Source: Halorubrum laminariae (GTDB lineage: Archaea; Halobacteriota; Halobacteria; Halobacteriales; Haloferacaceae). From it: a stretch of DNA of 64,000 nucleotides. The stretch's first letter is position 1; every line of letters begins with the position of its first letter. The DNA is taken from positions 124,001 to 188,000 of the forward strand of contig NZ_JANHDL010000002.1 of NCBI RefSeq assembly GCF_024494655.1. The letters are read 5' to 3'. Below the pieces are notes generated by a model. The model saw only the letters and a list, made by a program, of their open reading frames with translations, did no database searches and was not told the origin of the DNA. The translations under genes were made by a program, and so were the position numbers. Shown here one piece after another: positions 63,484-64,000 of this stretch.

Positions 63484-64000
63484 TCAGGGACGTGTGGGGA
63501 CGTCGAGTCGGAGGAGCGTCCCCGTCTCGTCGGTGTGCACGGTGAACCCGCCTCCCGCCTTGTTCACGACCCAGTACATCAGCCAGATCCCGAGTCGGTC
63601 GGCGTGGGTCAGTGAGGTCTCCCCCTGTTCGAGGACCCGCGTCTCGTGGTCGGGGATCCCCGGCCCGTCGTCTTCGATCTCGACGCGTATCCAACCGCTT
63701 CGCAGCCGCTCGACACGTACCTCCACCCACGGGGACGACGAGTCGTTGTGTTTGACGGCGTTCTCCGCGCCCTCTTCGATCGCGGTGAACAGTCCGACGA
63801 CGGTCACGGTGATCGGATCGTCGTCGGGTAGCGACAACTCGACAGACGCGTCGGGATAGCGGCTGTGGATCCGGTTTCGGAGTTCGATCAGCCGCTCACG
63901 CAGATCCACGGGGGCTTTGTCCGTGTCCGCGAGCGTCTCGTCGATCTTCTGGACTGCGCGGGCGATCCCCATCAGGTCGGCCGACGTTTCGGAGATGATG
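63484..64000 (-). CDS. Sensor histidine kinase ATPase domain, partial (cut by window edge)
   Basis: The minus-strand frame is open from the window end to the stop at 63484-63486. It shows the ATP lid elements of HATPase_c: GAENAVKHNDSS (N-box), VEIEDDGPGIPDHE (G1), and GIWLMYWVVNKAGGGF (F/G2), as in haloarchaeal histidine kinases. The input domain and most of the H-box lie outside the window. Confidence 0.8.
   Translation of the reverse strand, partial: IISETSADLMGIARAVQKIDETLADTDKAPVDLRERLIELRNRIHSRYPDASVELSLPDDDPITVTVVGLFTAIEEGAENAVKHNDSSSPWVEVRVERLRSGWIRVEIEDDGPGIPDHETRVLEQGETSLTHADRLGIWLMYWVVNKAGGGFTVHTDETGTLLRLDVPTRP

Noticed and set aside
1-64000. CRISPR array, prophage or classical defence island
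   Set aside because: No regularly spaced short repeats, no integrase, capsid or cas-like frames seen. The only tandem repeats are the three 21-bp units at 39362-39424.

Overview
The window is a stretch of haloarchaeal chromosome, most likely Halorubrum-like (family level inferred, not tested). The evidence is high GC with GC-rich third codon positions, very acidic proteins, many probable leaderless genes with an archaeal TATA box about 25 bp before the start codon, and archaeal marker genes (GGPP synthase, HMG-CoA reductase, TFE, Pelota, S8e, CdcH, CetZ, CofC/CofG, type II methionine aminopeptidase, bacterioruberin genes). Almost all of it is ordinary, densely packed core genome. The only mobile element is one IS200/IS605-type tnpB element at about 9.7-11.34 kb.

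Layout. 0-7.5 kb: end of RNase J, GGPP synthase, a DMT-type exporter, a BCP peroxiredoxin, a membrane PAS histidine kinase, Map-HIT, ThiL. 7.6-9.4 kb: isocitrate lyase preceded by a chain of three tiny overlapping ORFs. 9.45-11.34 kb: a small zinc-ribbon protein and the tnpB element, with a divergent 43-residue gene and hairpins at both ends, abutting the 3' end of pelA. 11.3-22.7 kb: Pelota, a DUF4013-like membrane protein, a hydrolase, a thiamine-binding protein, the RNA ligase RtcB with its activator archease nearby, HMG-CoA reductase. 22.7-32.7 kb: CdcH, a DacZ-like diadenylate cyclase, the bacterioruberin operon crtD-lyeJ-cruF, an SDR, ThiE-ThiM, MscS. 32.8-39.3 kb: CofG/CofC, CetZ, a UspA pair, a CNNM-type transporter. 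39.3-47.5 kb: thymidylate kinase, an AT-rich regulatory patch with PadR and NikR regulators, the halophilic 2Fe-2S ferredoxin, an XPB-like helicase, CBS and GNAT proteins, tRNA-Thr(TGT), HTH regulators. 47.6-64 kb: an RCK channel, S8e, RNase HII, a DtxR-type regulator with a GDT1-type metal transporter and a clear operator, SecF-SecD, a degenerate cis-prenyltransferase, PitA, an ATP-NAD-kinase-like protein, a CinA-like protein, the tfe-DUF2110-DUF5803 operon, a degenerate M48 homologue and a partial histidine kinase.

Links between genes. Isoprenoid and carotenoid metabolism is represented by HmgA, IdsA, CrtD/LyeJ/CruF and the cis-prenyltransferase relative. Thiamine genes (ThiL, ThiE, ThiM, MTH1187-type protein) are scattered. 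RNA processing and rescue is represented by RNase J, Pelota, RtcB and archease. Several genes lie behind short overlapping leader ORFs (aceA, CNNM, padR), a recurrent translational-coupling layout. I found no CRISPR array, no prophage and no obvious multigene defence system. The strongest unusual items are the NgBR-like cis-prenyltransferase relative without its catalytic Asp, the tnpB lacking its RuvC-II acid, the repeat-bearing leader ORF before the CNNM gene, the small-ORF chain before aceA, and small genes of 37-44 residues.
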